This document shows, piece after piece, positions 18,339 through 27,144 of a stretch of 64,000 nt of DNA (the stretch's first letter is position 1; each line of letters begins with the position of its first letter). The position numbers and the translations under genes were made by a program. This stretch comes from Azospirillum halopraeferens DSM 3675 (GTDB taxonomy: Bacteria; Pseudomonadota; Alphaproteobacteria; Azospirillales; Azospirillaceae), in NCBI RefSeq assembly GCF_000429625.1, contig NZ_AUCF01000004.1, forward strand, positions 62,001-126,000. The letters are read 5' to 3'. The notes under the pieces are model-generated. The model was not told where the DNA came from and ran no database searches. It was given only the letters and a program-made list of their open reading frames with translations.

Positions 18339-19226
18339 ATGCCGTCGTCGTCCACTGGCACGCTCGCGTCCCGTCGATCACACCCCTTGCACGCGGTTGC
18401 CGGCCTGCTGCGGCCGGTCGCCGTGGCGGGTGCGCTGGCGGCGACGCTGGCCGGACACGCCGCGGGCGTGGCGGTCTCCGGCGACGTCCCGGTCTGGCTG
18501 CCGGGCCTTGCCGCCGCGGCGCTGGCGCTGGCCGGTGCGCTGCTGTCCGGGGCGCTGGCCGAGGGCGAGGCGCCGGTCGTGCGGGCGGTGGCCGCGGTGG
18601 CGGCGGGCGTCCTGGTCTCGGCCGCGGTGCCGGCGGCGGCCCATGTGTCGGCGGGGACCGGCTGGATGGCGGTGGCCACGGCGGCGGCGCTGGCCGTGCA
18701 TGCGGTGTCCGGCGGCCGTCCGTGGCTGGCCTCCCCGGCCGCGGGGACGGCGCTGGCGGGCTTTTTCCTGCTGGGCACCGGGGGCGTCGCGGCGGAGCCG
18801 GCGGTGGTCCGGGTGGCCGCACTGGTCCTCTTCAGCTACGGCGCGGGGATCGCCATGCTGGCCTGCGGACCGTCCTGGCGGGGCGACCGGCGGGCCGCCT
18901 ACGGGGCGCTCGGGCTGGTGGCGTCGGCGGTCCTGCTGCCGCTGATGCTGGGGTGGGGAGGCTCCGGCTACGCAGGGCTGGCGGCGCTGCCCTTCGTGCT
19001 GATCCTGGCGTGGCGCATCCTGCCCGACGCCCTGTGGGCGGCCTCCGACCCGCGGCCGGTGCCGGCGCGCACGGCCGCCGTGTCGGGCGACGCCGCCGTC
19101 CCCGCCCTCGCCGCGGCGCTGGCCGCCGGCTTCGCCGGGTTGCCGGGGGGGCTGCTCCTGCTCGCCCTCATGCCGGTGGCCGGCGTGCTGGAGCGGCTGC
19201 GCAGCGACCGGGGGGAGCGGGCCTGA
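18339..19226 (+). CDS. Polytopic membrane protein, unknown
   Basis: A 295-residue protein with about eight or nine predicted membrane helices, very rich in Ala, Leu, Val and Gly. No Asp-rich prenyltransferase motif, transporter signature or cofactor site is visible, so it is left unnamed. The layout loosely recalls UbiA-type proteins but lacks their NDxxD motifs. The ATG at 18339 has GGAG nine bases upstream; in-frame starts at 18207 and 18300 exist but lack such a site. It is divergent from the GST gene. Confidence 0.6.
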   Translation: MPSSSTGTLASRRSHPLHAVAGLLRPVAVAGALAATLAGHAAGVAVSGDVPVWLPGLAAAALALAGALLSGALAEGEAPVVRAVAAVAAGVLVSAAVPAAAHVSAGTGWMAVATAAALAVHAVSGGRPWLASPAAGTALAGFFLLGTGGVAAEPAVVRVAALVLFSYGAGIAMLACGPSWRGDRRAAYGALGLVASAVLLPLMLGWGGSGYAGLAALPFVLILAWRILPDALWAASDPRPVPARTAAVSGDAAVPALAAALAAGFAGLPGGLLLLALMPVAGVLERLRSDRGERA

Positions 19227-19445
19227 AGTCACTTTCGACCTTCAGCAACGCTCGCACAGCCAACGGTCCCAACTCCGGACCGAGCTGATTTCCGATCACA
19301 TCCCCCCGATGTTGGAAGTCTACGAAATCCAGTCCCGCGTCAGCCGCCCCGTGCGGTTGGAGAACCGGCAGCCGAACGCTTCGCCACGCGTCTGCGTCGG
19401 TGGACGCGTGGACGGCACACCAGCGGCGTGCATTGGCAGGACCCC

Positions 19446-19474
19446 TTGACCGCGAGTGTTCAGACCTTCATACT
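19446..19474 (+). promoter_or_regulatory. Sigma-70-like promoter of the XRE/nitrilase module
   Basis: TTGACC (19446-19451) and CATACT (19469-19474) are separated by exactly 17 bp. This is a good match to a housekeeping promoter and stands out in such a GC-rich genome. Transcription would start near 19481, leaving a leader of only about 10-25 nt before the candidate starts at 19492 and 19504. The XRE domain of the gene product could bind here and autoregulate; this is inferred. Confidence 0.55.
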
Positions 19475-19503
19475 GGGGTCAGCGATTTTTTATGACGTGG
19501 CGC

Positions 19504-22500
19504 ATGACCAACGTTCTGAAGCCTCAACACGTCCGTGCCGCGCGCGCGCTGCTCGCCTGGTCCCAACAGGATTTGGCCTCGGCAGCGGGTGTGGGCGTCT
19601 CCACCGTGGCGGATTTTGAACGCGGGCAACGGACGCCGATGCCCAACAACGCCCAGGCGATTCGCGAGGCGTTGGAAGCCAAGGGGCTCAGCTTCGTGGA
19701 CGGAGGGGTGACCACGGCCGCCAAGCCGGCGGCACCGCTTGCGGAGCCGGGTCCCGGCATGCCCGTGCGGTGGATCAACGCGACCGACCTGACCCAATGG
19801 GGGGAGCGCCGGGATGCGCAGAACGACCTTCCCGAACTGATCAGCCGTCTGATCTATGCGTCCTGCGGGTTCGCGGCCAGGCTGCGCTTTCCCGTTGGCG
19901 ACAGCATCCATCTTCCCGGTTGGGACGGGCTGTGTGAAACCGATCACGCGGTGCCGTTCGTGCCGGCCGGGTGCTCGGCTTGGGAACTCGGCGTGCAGCG
20001 GACCAGGATCAGCGACAAGGCCGAAGCGGATTACGCAAAGCGGTCCGGCGCACCGAAAAATGTGAATCCGGCAGAGACGGCTTTCATCTTCGTCACGCCG
20101 CATCGCTGGCCGGGCAAGACCGATTGGGCCAAGGCAAAGGCAGCGGACGGAGTCTGGCGTGAGGTCCGTGTGATCGATGCCGACGATCTGATCCAATGGC
20201 TCGACGCTTGCCCTGCGGTCGCGCAATGGTTGGCGATTCGGATCGGACGGCGACCGGCGGAACTGAGCAACCTCGATGAAGTGTGGGACACGTGGTCACT
20301 GGCGACCGAGCCCCGCCTCAGCCCGGACCTGATCCTCACCGGCCGCGACGCGCAGGCGACAGCCGTTCTGAAATGGCTGGGCGGCGCCCCGGCCCTGCTG
20401 TCCGTCCAGGCCGAAGCCGCCGACGAGGCGATGGCGTTCCTGCACGCCGCCATTGGCCAACTGCCAGCACCCTACTCCGCCGCCCTTCACAGCCGTTGCC
20501 TCGTTGCCGGCACCGACGATGTCGCGCGCGACCTCATGGGGATCGGTCCGAAGCTCATCGTCGTGCTGAACGGCGGCGACCCCGGCCTGGCCGCCGGGCT
20601 GGTCAAGGACGGACACCACGTGTACGCCGCGTACGGTTCGGAGGCGGGGCTTCCCGACGGGGTGGTCCGCCTGGCGCGGCCATGGCGGCATGACATCGAG
20701 ACAGCGCTCGTGGATCTCGGCGTGGCACGGGAAAGGGCGCAGCCGCTGGCCGCCGACGCCGGACGCAGTCTGTCGATCCTGCGCCGCATCATGCCCGCCG
20801 CTCCCGGCCGCCGGCCGGCGTGGGCCATGACACCTTCCCCCATCCTGCTGGCTGCGATGCTGGCCGGGGCGTGGAACGGCGATTCGGAGGCTGATCGCCG
20901 CATCATAGAACGACTGGCCGGTAAACCGTATCCGGAGGTGGAAGCGACCCTGGCGCCGCTGGCAGCCTCGCTTGACGGTCCTCTGCGTCGCTCGGGATCG
21001 ATGTGGACGCTTGCCTCGTTGCGTGATGCGTGGTTTCTGCTGGCGCCCGGCCTGACCGACTCCCAAGTGGAGCGGCACGCCGCGGCGTTCCGGGAGGTCC
21101 TGGGCGTCCCCGACCCCGCCTTCGACATCAGCGCCGACCAGCGCTGGCGGATGGACTCCGAAACAGGCCGTGCTTCCGCTGCTCTGCGCCGCGGCCTTGC
21201 CGAAGCGATGATCGCGCTCGGGGTATTCCATGACCGGGCGGTCAATGTCAGCAACGCCGCGCGGCGGGCGGAAGATGCCGTGCGCGCCCTCCTGCGCGGA
21301 GCGGACGAGCGACTATGGTGGTCGTTGTCCGACGATTTCAGCCGCTTGGCCGAGGCGGCGCCGAGCGCCTTTCTGAAGGCCCTGGATGAGGCGCAGGACG
21401 CACCCGAACAGCCGCTTCGCGCGCTGTTCCGCAGCGAAGAGGGGCGGCTCGGACCCTCGGAATATCTGGCCGACCTCCTCTGGGCCCTGGAGATGCTCGC
21501 CTGGAGTCCGGACTGCCTTGCCCGCGTGGTGCAAATCCTGGCCCTGCTGGCCGAACGCGATCCCGGCGGCCGGATGGCCAACCGCCCGTCTGCCTCGTTG
21601 CGCCGCATCTTCCTGGTATGGAACCCGCAGACCCACGCAAGCGAGGCAGATCGCTTGCGGGTGCTGGATGGCTTGTTGCGCCGCCATCCCGAGGTGGGCT
21701 GGGAGACCCTGCTGGCCCTGGCTCCCACGCCCAACGATATGTTGATGCCCTCCCATCTGCCGCAGTGGCGTGACTTTGCCGGGGGACGGCAGGAATCCGT
21801 GACGCGTGCCGGCATCATCAGAGGGTACCGGGAGATCGGGACAAGGCTGCTGGACGGCGCCGGCGTGAACGCAGGCCGCTGGAAGGCATTGTTGGAGGTG
21901 TGGGAGAACTTCGACGCGGAATGGCAGGCTGATGCCGCCAAGCGACTTGCCGAAGCGGTTCCCATTTTCCGTGATCCGGCAACCCGGGAAGACCTGCGCG
22001 GGGCGTTGCGTGAGCTGCTCGACCGGCACCGGGGATTTGCCGACGCCGAATGGGCCATGAGGGAAGAGGACCTCAAGCCACTCGATCCCATTTACGAAGC
22101 GCTTGAGCCGGAAGCGGCAACGGCACGCCACGCGTGGCTTTTCCAGACGGCGGGGGCGCCTCATCAGCACAACGTTTCATGGAAAGTCAGAGAGCGGGTC
22201 CGGGCGGCTCAGCAGGAGGCAGCAGCCGGCGAGATCGTTGCGGAAAACGATGCCGAAGGCGTTTTGCGGTTTGCGCAGTCGCTTCAGTATCCCGGTGCGC
22301 TCGGCCGGGCCATCGTGGCCTGCGACGCTGGCGAGACCGTGAAAACCGCCATCCTCATGGCCGCTCTGGACGCGGAGGACGCCAACGCCGAGATGCTGGC
22401 ACAGGGCATGCTCCGTCGCTATGGGCAGGACCACGGAAGCGACTGGGTGGAACGCCTCTTTGACCGGGCTCTGGCCGAGGGGTGGAGCGCGCGCATGCGG

Positions 22501-23535
22501 CTCCGGATCGCGCTCATTCTGCCGATGTCCGCGGCAACCTGGATGCGCCTTGCCGAGGTCGATGCCGATCTCGAACGGGAGTACTGGAAGCGGATCTGGG
22601 CCTGGACGCTCGACAAGGACGCAGATCCGGACGTCGTCTGTGGCAAGCTCATGGCCGTCGGGCGGAGCCGCAGCGCGATCGAATGGCTGGCCAGCCACAT
22701 CGAGACCGTGGCGGTATCCGGCGACCTTCTCATCCGCGTGCTCGACGCCGCGGTGCAGGAGCCGTCGACCGATGACCGCCCGGCGTCGCATGACGCCACG
22801 ATGTTCAGCTACCATATCGGGCTGCTCTTCAAGCGCCTGGATGAGGACGGCAGCATCGGCGAAGCGGAGCTTGTCCGCCTTGAATGGGCCTATTTTCGGG
22901 TTCTGCGACGTTCGGAGCGTCCCCCGAGAACCCTGGGGAAGGCCATGGCCTCCGATCCGGAACTCTTTGTACAGATCCTCTGCACCATATTCCGACCGGC
23001 AGAGGAAAGCGGCGTGGCTGATCCCGAACCGGCCGACCGGGAAGCGGCTGCATGCATCGCCAAGCAGGCCTATTTCGTGCTGCACCATTGGTCACGGATC
23101 CCCGGCAGCGACGACGCCGGGGAGATCGATGGTGCCGCCCTGGAGGCCTGGGTGAAGGAGGCCCGCCGGCTCTGCGCCCGGGCTGGCCGGGGTGCGATCG
23201 GCGACCAGAAGATCGGCGAGATCCTGGCGGCCGCCCGGCGCCGGGAGGGCGAGTCCTGGCCGCCGGAGCCGGTGCGGGAGATCATCGAGATCTGCCGCAG
23301 CCGGGACGTCGAACTGGGATTTCAGATCGGTGTGTACAACCGCCGCGGCGTCACTTCCCGTTCCCTGCGGGATGGTGGAGTTCAGGAACGGGTGCTGGCG
23401 CGGACCTATCGTGCGGACGCCCGCGCGCTCGCGCTGGATTGGCCCAGGACCGCCGCGACGCTGGAGCGCATCGCCGAAAGCTACGAACACGACGCCGTGC
23501 GCGAGGACCAACGGGCTGAACAGGGCGATTGGTGA
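19504..23535 (+). CDS. Giant XRE-HTH protein with possible nuclease block; candidate defence/sensor protein
   Basis: A 1343-residue protein not recognised as any named system. Residues about 5-68 form a full XRE-type helix-turn-helix (RAARALLAWSQQDLASAAGV, TVADFERGQRTP, AIREALEAKGLSF). Residues about 105-235 contain a block GWDG (129-132), FVPAGxSxWELG (142-153) and KAEADYAKR (162-170), followed by FIFVTPHRWPGK. The spacing of Asp, Glu and Lys recalls PD-(D/E)xK nucleases, but this is tentative. Next comes LILTGRDAQATAVLKWLGG, a NTPase-like lead-in without a Walker A. The last roughly 1000 residues look like helical repeats, suitable for sensing. An alternative ATG lies at 19492. The next gene starts 7 bp after its stop. 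Codon use is less GC-biased than in neighbours. Confidence 0.85.
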   Translation: MTNVLKPQHVRAARALLAWSQQDLASAAGVGVSTVADFERGQRTPMPNNAQAIREALEAKGLSFVDGGVTTAAKPAAPLAEPGPGMPVRWINATDLTQWGERRDAQNDLPELISRLIYASCGFAARLRFPVGDSIHLPGWDGLCETDHAVPFVPAGCSAWELGVQRTRISDKAEADYAKRSGAPKNVNPAETAFIFVTPHRWPGKTDWAKAKAADGVWREVRVIDADDLIQWLDACPAVAQWLAIRIGRRPAELSNLDEVWDTWSLATEPRLSPDLILTGRDAQATAVLKWLGGAPALLSVQAEAADEAMAFLHAAIGQLPAPYSAALHSRCLVAGTDDVARDLMGIGPKLIVVLNGGDPGLAAGLVKDGHHVYAAYGSEAGLPDGVVRLARPWRHDIETALVDLGVARERAQPLAADAGRSLSILRRIMPAAPGRRPAWAMTPSPILLAAMLAGAWNGDSEADRRIIERLAGKPYPEVEATLAPLAASLDGPLRRSGSMWTLASLRDAWFLLAPGLTDSQVERHAAAFREVLGVPDPAFDISADQRWRMDSETGRASAALRRGLAEAMIALGVFHDRAVNVSNAARRAEDAVRALLRGADERLWWSLSDDFSRLAEAAPSAFLKALDEAQDAPEQPLRALFRSEEGRLGPSEYLADLLWALEMLAWSPDCLARVVQILALLAERDPGGRMANRPSASLRRIFLVWNPQTHASEADRLRVLDGLLRRHPEVGWETLLALAPTPNDMLMPSHLPQWRDFAGGRQESVTRAGIIRGYREIGTRLLDGAGVNAGRWKALLEVWENFDAEWQADAAKRLAEAVPIFRDPATREDLRGALRELLDRHRGFADAEWAMREEDLKPLDPIYEALEPEAATARHAWLFQTAGAPHQHNVSWKVRERVRAAQQEAAAGEIVAENDAEGVLRFAQSLQYPGALGRAIVACDAGETVKTAILMAALDAEDANAEMLAQGMLRRYGQDHGSDWVERLFDRALAEGWSARMRLRIALILPMSAATWMRLAEVDADLEREYWKRIWAWTLDKDADPDVVCGKLMAVGRSRSAIEWLASHIETVAVSGDLLIRVLDAAVQEPSTDDRPASHDATMFSYHIGLLFKRLDEDGSIGEAELVRLEWAYFRVLRRSERPPRTLGKAMASDPELFVQILCTIFRPAEESGVADPEPADREAAACIAKQAYFVLHHWSRIPGSDDAGEIDGAALEAWVKEARRLCARAGRGAIGDQKIGEILAAARRREGESWPPEPVREIIEICRSRDVELGFQIGVYNRRGVTSRSLRDGGVQERVLARTYRADARALALDWPRTAATLERIAESYEHDAVREDQRAEQGDW

Positions 23536-23542
23536 GGCGACG

Positions 23543-25303
23543 ATGGCCACCCTGCTTCAGGTCTATGCTTCGCTGTTTCCCCATGAGCCGCAACGGCACG
23601 CTCCGTTCGGTCGGGCGCCGCTGCTGCCTGCCGACCTGTTCGCCTTCACCGGCCATCTCCTCGAACGGTCCGGTGCCTATCATCACGTGTCCCCCGCCGT
23701 GCCGGACCTGCCCGACTCCGGATACCGGAGGATACTGGTGGACGACACCCTCCGCGACCGTGCCACTGCAATCGGCAAGGCATGGCGGACGGGAACGGTG
23801 ACACCACCCCGGCGTCTTCCCGCCCCTCCGGGTGAGGTTGAGGAGTTGTGGCGCGAACTCGGATGCCACGGGAACGAAGACGTCTACACCGTGCTCGACG
23901 ACAGGGCCGCGGTGCCGGTGTGGTGGCCGATGTGTCTTGAGCTGATGATGATCGCCGACGAAGCGTCGCTCGGCATCGGCTTCTCCGGCAGCAATCCGTT
24001 CTACGCCTTGATGGCGGGCGCGTACATCCGTGAGGACGTGCCCACCGGTGGCGTGTTCCGGCGGGTCCAGCACGCTCCGTTCTCGCTGTCGGCGGCGGCC
24101 GAAGACGTGCTGTGCGTCCAGCCGAAGTCGCGCACCCCTTCCACCGGCTGTACGCTGCGATCCCTGACCCACCATCTCGCTCTTCTGCCGCCGCGCGGAT
24201 TGGTGCGAGCCCGGTGGGTGGTGTCGCCGTTCGATACCGAACCGGGGGCAAACACGAACGGACTTGGCCTTCTGCTGATTCCATTCCCCTACAGAGTTGG
24301 CCACGGCGCCTTTCGCCCGGCCGGCAGTGTCGCTGATGCGCATTGGGGCTGGTTCGACACCGATCAGATCTGGCTGCCCGAGAAGGACGACCGGCGCAAG
24401 CGCCGCGGCTTCGTTACGTTCGTCCTGGCCCTGATCGAGGAGGCGCGCGCCCGCGGCGAGCGCGTGGATGGCGTTGTGCTGCCGGAACTTGCGTTGGACT
24501 ACGACCAGTTCCTGCGTCTGGGCCGGGCACTGGCGCGCGACGGCGGCATCGATTTCCTGATCGCCGGCATGTCATGCGACCGCACCGGCCGGTCAGGAAA
24601 TTTCGTTGCCATCGCTCCATTCTTCCTGCTGGGCGACGAGCGCAAAGGTGCCATCACCGGATGGGAGCCGCTGGTGCTGATCCGTGAGAAACATCATCGC
24701 TGGAAGCTCGACCGCGGACAGATCAAGGATTATGGGCTCGATACCCTTGATGGGGGCAAGAATTGGTGGGAAAACATCACCATCCTGAGTCGCAGCCTCG
24801 ATGTGCTGGTCTATCGCGGCAACACCACATTGACGACTTTGATCTGCGAGGACCTCGCCCGCGTTGATCCGTGCCAGGCAGTGGTCCGCGCCATCGGGCC
24901 CAATCTGCTGATCGCCCTGTTGATGGATGGCCCGCAATTTGGCGCCCGCTGGCCGGGGCGCTACGCCACCGTGTTGGCGGACGACCCCGGGACATCGGTC
25001 CTCAGCTTTACGTCGTTGGGCCTGATGGCGCGCCAAAACGACATCGGCACATTCGAGCAGGCGAGCAGCATTGCGCTGTGGAAAGACGAGGTGCAGGGGG
25101 TCAAGAAACTCGAACTGCCGCGGGAAGCGGATGCGCTGGTCCTGCACCTGAAATCGGTCGGCAAGACCGAACATACGCTGGATGGCCGTTCCGACGGCGG
25201 CTCTTCGCACCGGTGGGAGTACGACCATCATGTCGGCGTGACGGCTACGTCCTGCCCGGCGTGGATTCACAGCGGGACCGGCCGCTCAGGCTCCCGACGA
25301 TGA
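23543..25303 (+). CDS. Nitrilase-superfamily (C-N hydrolase) protein, partner of the XRE protein
   Basis: A 586-residue protein with a carbon-nitrogen hydrolase core in its second half. The three catalytic positions of the fold are visible in order: Glu315 in VVLPELALDY, Lys383 or Lys388 in REKHHRWKLD, and Cys435 in LICEDLARVDP. About 280 unrecognised residues precede the core; their hydrophobic stretch near 125-165 is not a clear membrane helix. It is longer than ordinary nitrilases (about 300). The ATG is 7 bp after the preceding stop, and its GAGG ribosome site overlaps that stop, so the two genes are coupled. No substrate or metabolic neighbour suggests an ordinary amidase role. It may modify or destroy a small molecule or protein when the partner is triggered; this is inferred. 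Confidence 0.8.
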   Translation: MATLLQVYASLFPHEPQRHAPFGRAPLLPADLFAFTGHLLERSGAYHHVSPAVPDLPDSGYRRILVDDTLRDRATAIGKAWRTGTVTPPRRLPAPPGEVEELWRELGCHGNEDVYTVLDDRAAVPVWWPMCLELMMIADEASLGIGFSGSNPFYALMAGAYIREDVPTGGVFRRVQHAPFSLSAAAEDVLCVQPKSRTPSTGCTLRSLTHHLALLPPRGLVRARWVVSPFDTEPGANTNGLGLLLIPFPYRVGHGAFRPAGSVADAHWGWFDTDQIWLPEKDDRRKRRGFVTFVLALIEEARARGERVDGVVLPELALDYDQFLRLGRALARDGGIDFLIAGMSCDRTGRSGNFVAIAPFFLLGDERKGAITGWEPLVLIREKHHRWKLDRGQIKDYGLDTLDGGKNWWENITILSRSLDVLVYRGNTTLTTLICEDLARVDPCQAVVRAIGPNLLIALLMDGPQFGARWPGRYATVLADDPGTSVLSFTSLGLMARQNDIGTFEQASSIALWKDEVQGVKKLELPREADALVLHLKSVGKTEHTLDGRSDGGSSHRWEYDHHVGVTATSCPAWIHSGTGRSGSRR

Positions 25304-25480
25304 GGAGGCCGGACGCAGTGTCTTGAAATCTTCACGAGCACGCTTGCGGAAGCGTGCAATCAGCCTCTCCTCCTCCTCGTAGCCGGCGGATGGCTTGGCA
25401 TTGCCGGCAGCCTCGGTAAGATGCTTCTTCGCCGCACGCGTTTGTGCTGCATAGAGATCTTTGACGTTGGTCATGTTCAT
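25286..25480 (-). CDS. Small charged protein overlapping the end of the nitrilase-like gene
   Basis: A 64-residue protein from an ATG at 25480 (or 25474), convergent with the nitrilase-like gene and overlapping its last 18 bp. The sequence is highly charged and helical (DLYAAQTRAAKKHL, YEEEERLIARFRKRAREDFKTL) and ends in a Ser-rich tail. It could be an accessory or antitoxin-like part of the module, or a chance frame. Residues such as EEEERLIARFRKRAREDF look like protein rather than shadow translation. Confidence 0.45.
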   Translation of the reverse strand: MNMTNVKDLYAAQTRAAKKHLTEAAGNAKPSAGYEEEERLIARFRKRAREDFKTLRPASSSSGA

Positions 25481-25875
25481 CAGACCGATCGGTCCCTCCG
25501 TATGCGCACAGACTACCGGCAAAGAAATCTGGGGAGGCAATGCCTCCCTTCAACCCGCTATCGGAGCACGCTTCAGCATAGCATGAGCGCGTGGCGTTTC
25601 GAGAGACATAACACGTCCGGCCTTTCGCCGGCGCGGTTTGGCGGACCTTGGGATGCGCCTGCCGGGTGGCGACGCCGGCCGGTTTGCCGGTGCGACAGAC
25701 CACCTCAACAATGGTCAACGTGCCGGTGGTGAAGAAGGTGGGGGGTGCCTCTCGGTGCCTTTTACGCTTCACCCGCTCGCCCCGTGCCTGAACCGGCCGG
25801 ACTTCGCCGCACCGACCGGACGTGGTAGACTGCCCGTTCGGCTCCGCAGGAGCGGTGCCGGAAGGAGGGCGCGTC
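25481..25875 (+). other. Intergenic stretch without a supported gene
   Basis: About 395 bp between the small convergent gene and the next secreted protein. Frames that open here on both strands have composition expected of shadows (Arg/Pro/Cys-rich, no domain pattern). The left part is less GC-rich, as in the XRE module, and may be the right edge of the transferred segment. A GAAGGAGG ribosome site for the next gene lies at its end. Confidence 0.5.
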
Positions 25876-26337
25876 ATGGTGCGGTTGCTCACGGTGGCCC
25901 TGGCCGGCCTGCTGGCGGTCAGCGCACCCGCTGCGGCGGTGGAGGCGATGAAGCCCGACCGGCCGGAGCGCGACCACATGGGCGGGCTGCTGCGCCCGCC
26001 GCCCGACCGGCCGGAACGGCCGCCGCTGCGTCCCCGCTTTGCGCGCGCACAGGTCGTCTACCGCCTGCCCATGGCGATTCCCGAGGTGGCCACGGCCGAC
26101 CCGACGCTGTCCCGCCTGTGCCGGCTGGGCGCCTTCATCCAGGAGGTCAACGGCTTCTATTGGGCGCGCACGCCGGGGCGCAGCTACGGCGTCGCCTTCT
26201 CCGGCGGTGCGAACCTGGTGGATCCGCAGAACCGCCGGCTGCCGGGCAAGGTCTATTTCTTTCAGGACCCCGATGTCCGCTGCACCGTGTGGGTGGCGGA
26301 CCAGGCGGCGGTCATGGACCATTATGTCGGGCCGTGA
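25876..26337 (+). CDS. Secreted protein of unknown function
   Basis: A 153-residue periplasmic protein with a clean signal peptide (MVRLLTVALAGLLAVSAPAAA) after GAAGGAGG. A Pro/Arg-rich linker (PPPDRPERPPLRPR) leads to a C-terminal domain with FIQEVNGFYWARTPG, YGVAFSGG and VYFFQDPDVRCTVWV and two Cys. No family recognised. The start was put at 25876 because it begins the signal peptide; a longer in-frame start at 25822 has no ribosome site. Its end overlaps the next gene by 14 bp. Confidence 0.7.
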   Translation: MVRLLTVALAGLLAVSAPAAAVEAMKPDRPERDHMGGLLRPPPDRPERPPLRPRFARAQVVYRLPMAIPEVATADPTLSRLCRLGAFIQEVNGFYWARTPGRSYGVAFSGGANLVDPQNRRLPGKVYFFQDPDVRCTVWVADQAAVMDHYVGP

Positions 26338-26740
26338 TGGCGGCCGGCGGCCGGGGACGGGGCGGGCGGTCCTGATCCTCGCGGCGCTGCTGGCGTCCCT
26401 CCCCGCCGCGGCGTCCGGACCGGGGAGCGGGGCGCAGCCCGAGCGGCCCGCGGCGGTACGCGTGCAGGGGCCGCCGGTGCTCCAGCTCTGCCGCGACTGG
26501 CTGATGTGGGAAAGCTGCCGGCACTACGGCCGCGGGATCGCCATCCCCGACGTGATCCGGGTCGGCGACACGTTCATCGTGGCCTTCGCCTCCAACGTCA
26601 AGCGCATCCGCTTCACCGTGGCGGACATCCTGTACACCGGGGGCGAGTGCCATCTCATCCGCGGCTCCGCCCCCCGCGTGACTCCGCCCGACCGCGCCAT
26701 GGACATGCTGATCGTCCGGGACTGTGTGCCGGTGGAATGA
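26324..26740 (+). CDS. Secreted protein of unknown function, coupled to the gene before
   Basis: A 138-residue protein that starts inside the last codons of the previous gene. It has an Arg-rich n-region and a hydrophobic core (AVLILAALLASLPAAASG), so it is probably exported. The mature part carries four Cys (LCRDW, ESCRHY, GECHLI, RDCVPVE), which could form two disulfides, and a central IRFTVADILYTGG segment. Unrecognised. The 14-bp overlap suggests that the two exported proteins work together. Confidence 0.65.
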   Translation: MSGRDGGRRPGTGRAVLILAALLASLPAAASGPGSGAQPERPAAVRVQGPPVLQLCRDWLMWESCRHYGRGIAIPDVIRVGDTFIVAFASNVKRIRFTVADILYTGGECHLIRGSAPRVTPPDRAMDMLIVRDCVPVE

Positions 26741-26756
26741 AGGGAACACGTGCCCC

Positions 26757-27137
26757 ATGACCCCCCGCTTCGAAGGCGCCGTGCCGATCCTGCGGATCTT
26801 CTCCGTGGAGAAGGCGAAGGAGTTCTACGTCGGCTTCCTCGGCTTCACCGTCGATTGGGAGCACCGTTTCGACGCGACCGCGCCGGTCTACCTCCGGGTG
26901 TCGCGCGGCACGCTGGTGCTGCACCTCAGCGAACACCACGGGGATGCCTGCCCCGGCTCCACCGTCTTCGTTCCCATGACCGGCCTGGCGGACTTCCACC
27001 GGGAGATCGCGGCGACCGGTTACCCCTACATGCGCCCGGGCATCGAACGCGCCCCCTGGAACGCCGACGTCATGGAGGTGACCGATCCCTTCGGCAACCG
27101 CCTGCGGTTCAGCGAGGACCGCGGCGGCGCGGCGTAG
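26757..27137 (+). CDS. VOC-fold (glyoxalase/bleomycin-resistance-like) protein
   Basis: A 126-residue protein of the vicinal-oxygen-chelate superfamily, the branch annotated as glyoxalase superfamily or bleomycin-resistance-like proteins. It shows VPILRIFSVEKAKEFYVGFLGFTVDWEHRF, the paired beta-alpha-beta-beta-beta repeat, LVLHLSEHHGDACPG and the closing VTDPFGNRLRFSE. The ATG at 26757 follows AAGGGAA. It may bind a small molecule or an antibiotic, but no substrate can be assigned. Confidence 0.85.
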   Translation: MTPRFEGAVPILRIFSVEKAKEFYVGFLGFTVDWEHRFDATAPVYLRVSRGTLVLHLSEHHGDACPGSTVFVPMTGLADFHREIAATGYPYMRPGIERAPWNADVMEVTDPFGNRLRFSEDRGGAA

Positions 27138-27144
27138 CTGCCGC

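Noticed and set aside
25332..25979. 215-codon minus-strand frame after the nitrilase-like gene
   Set aside because: Low-complexity Arg/Thr/Ala translation that overlaps the start of the secreted protein; no ribosome site or domain.
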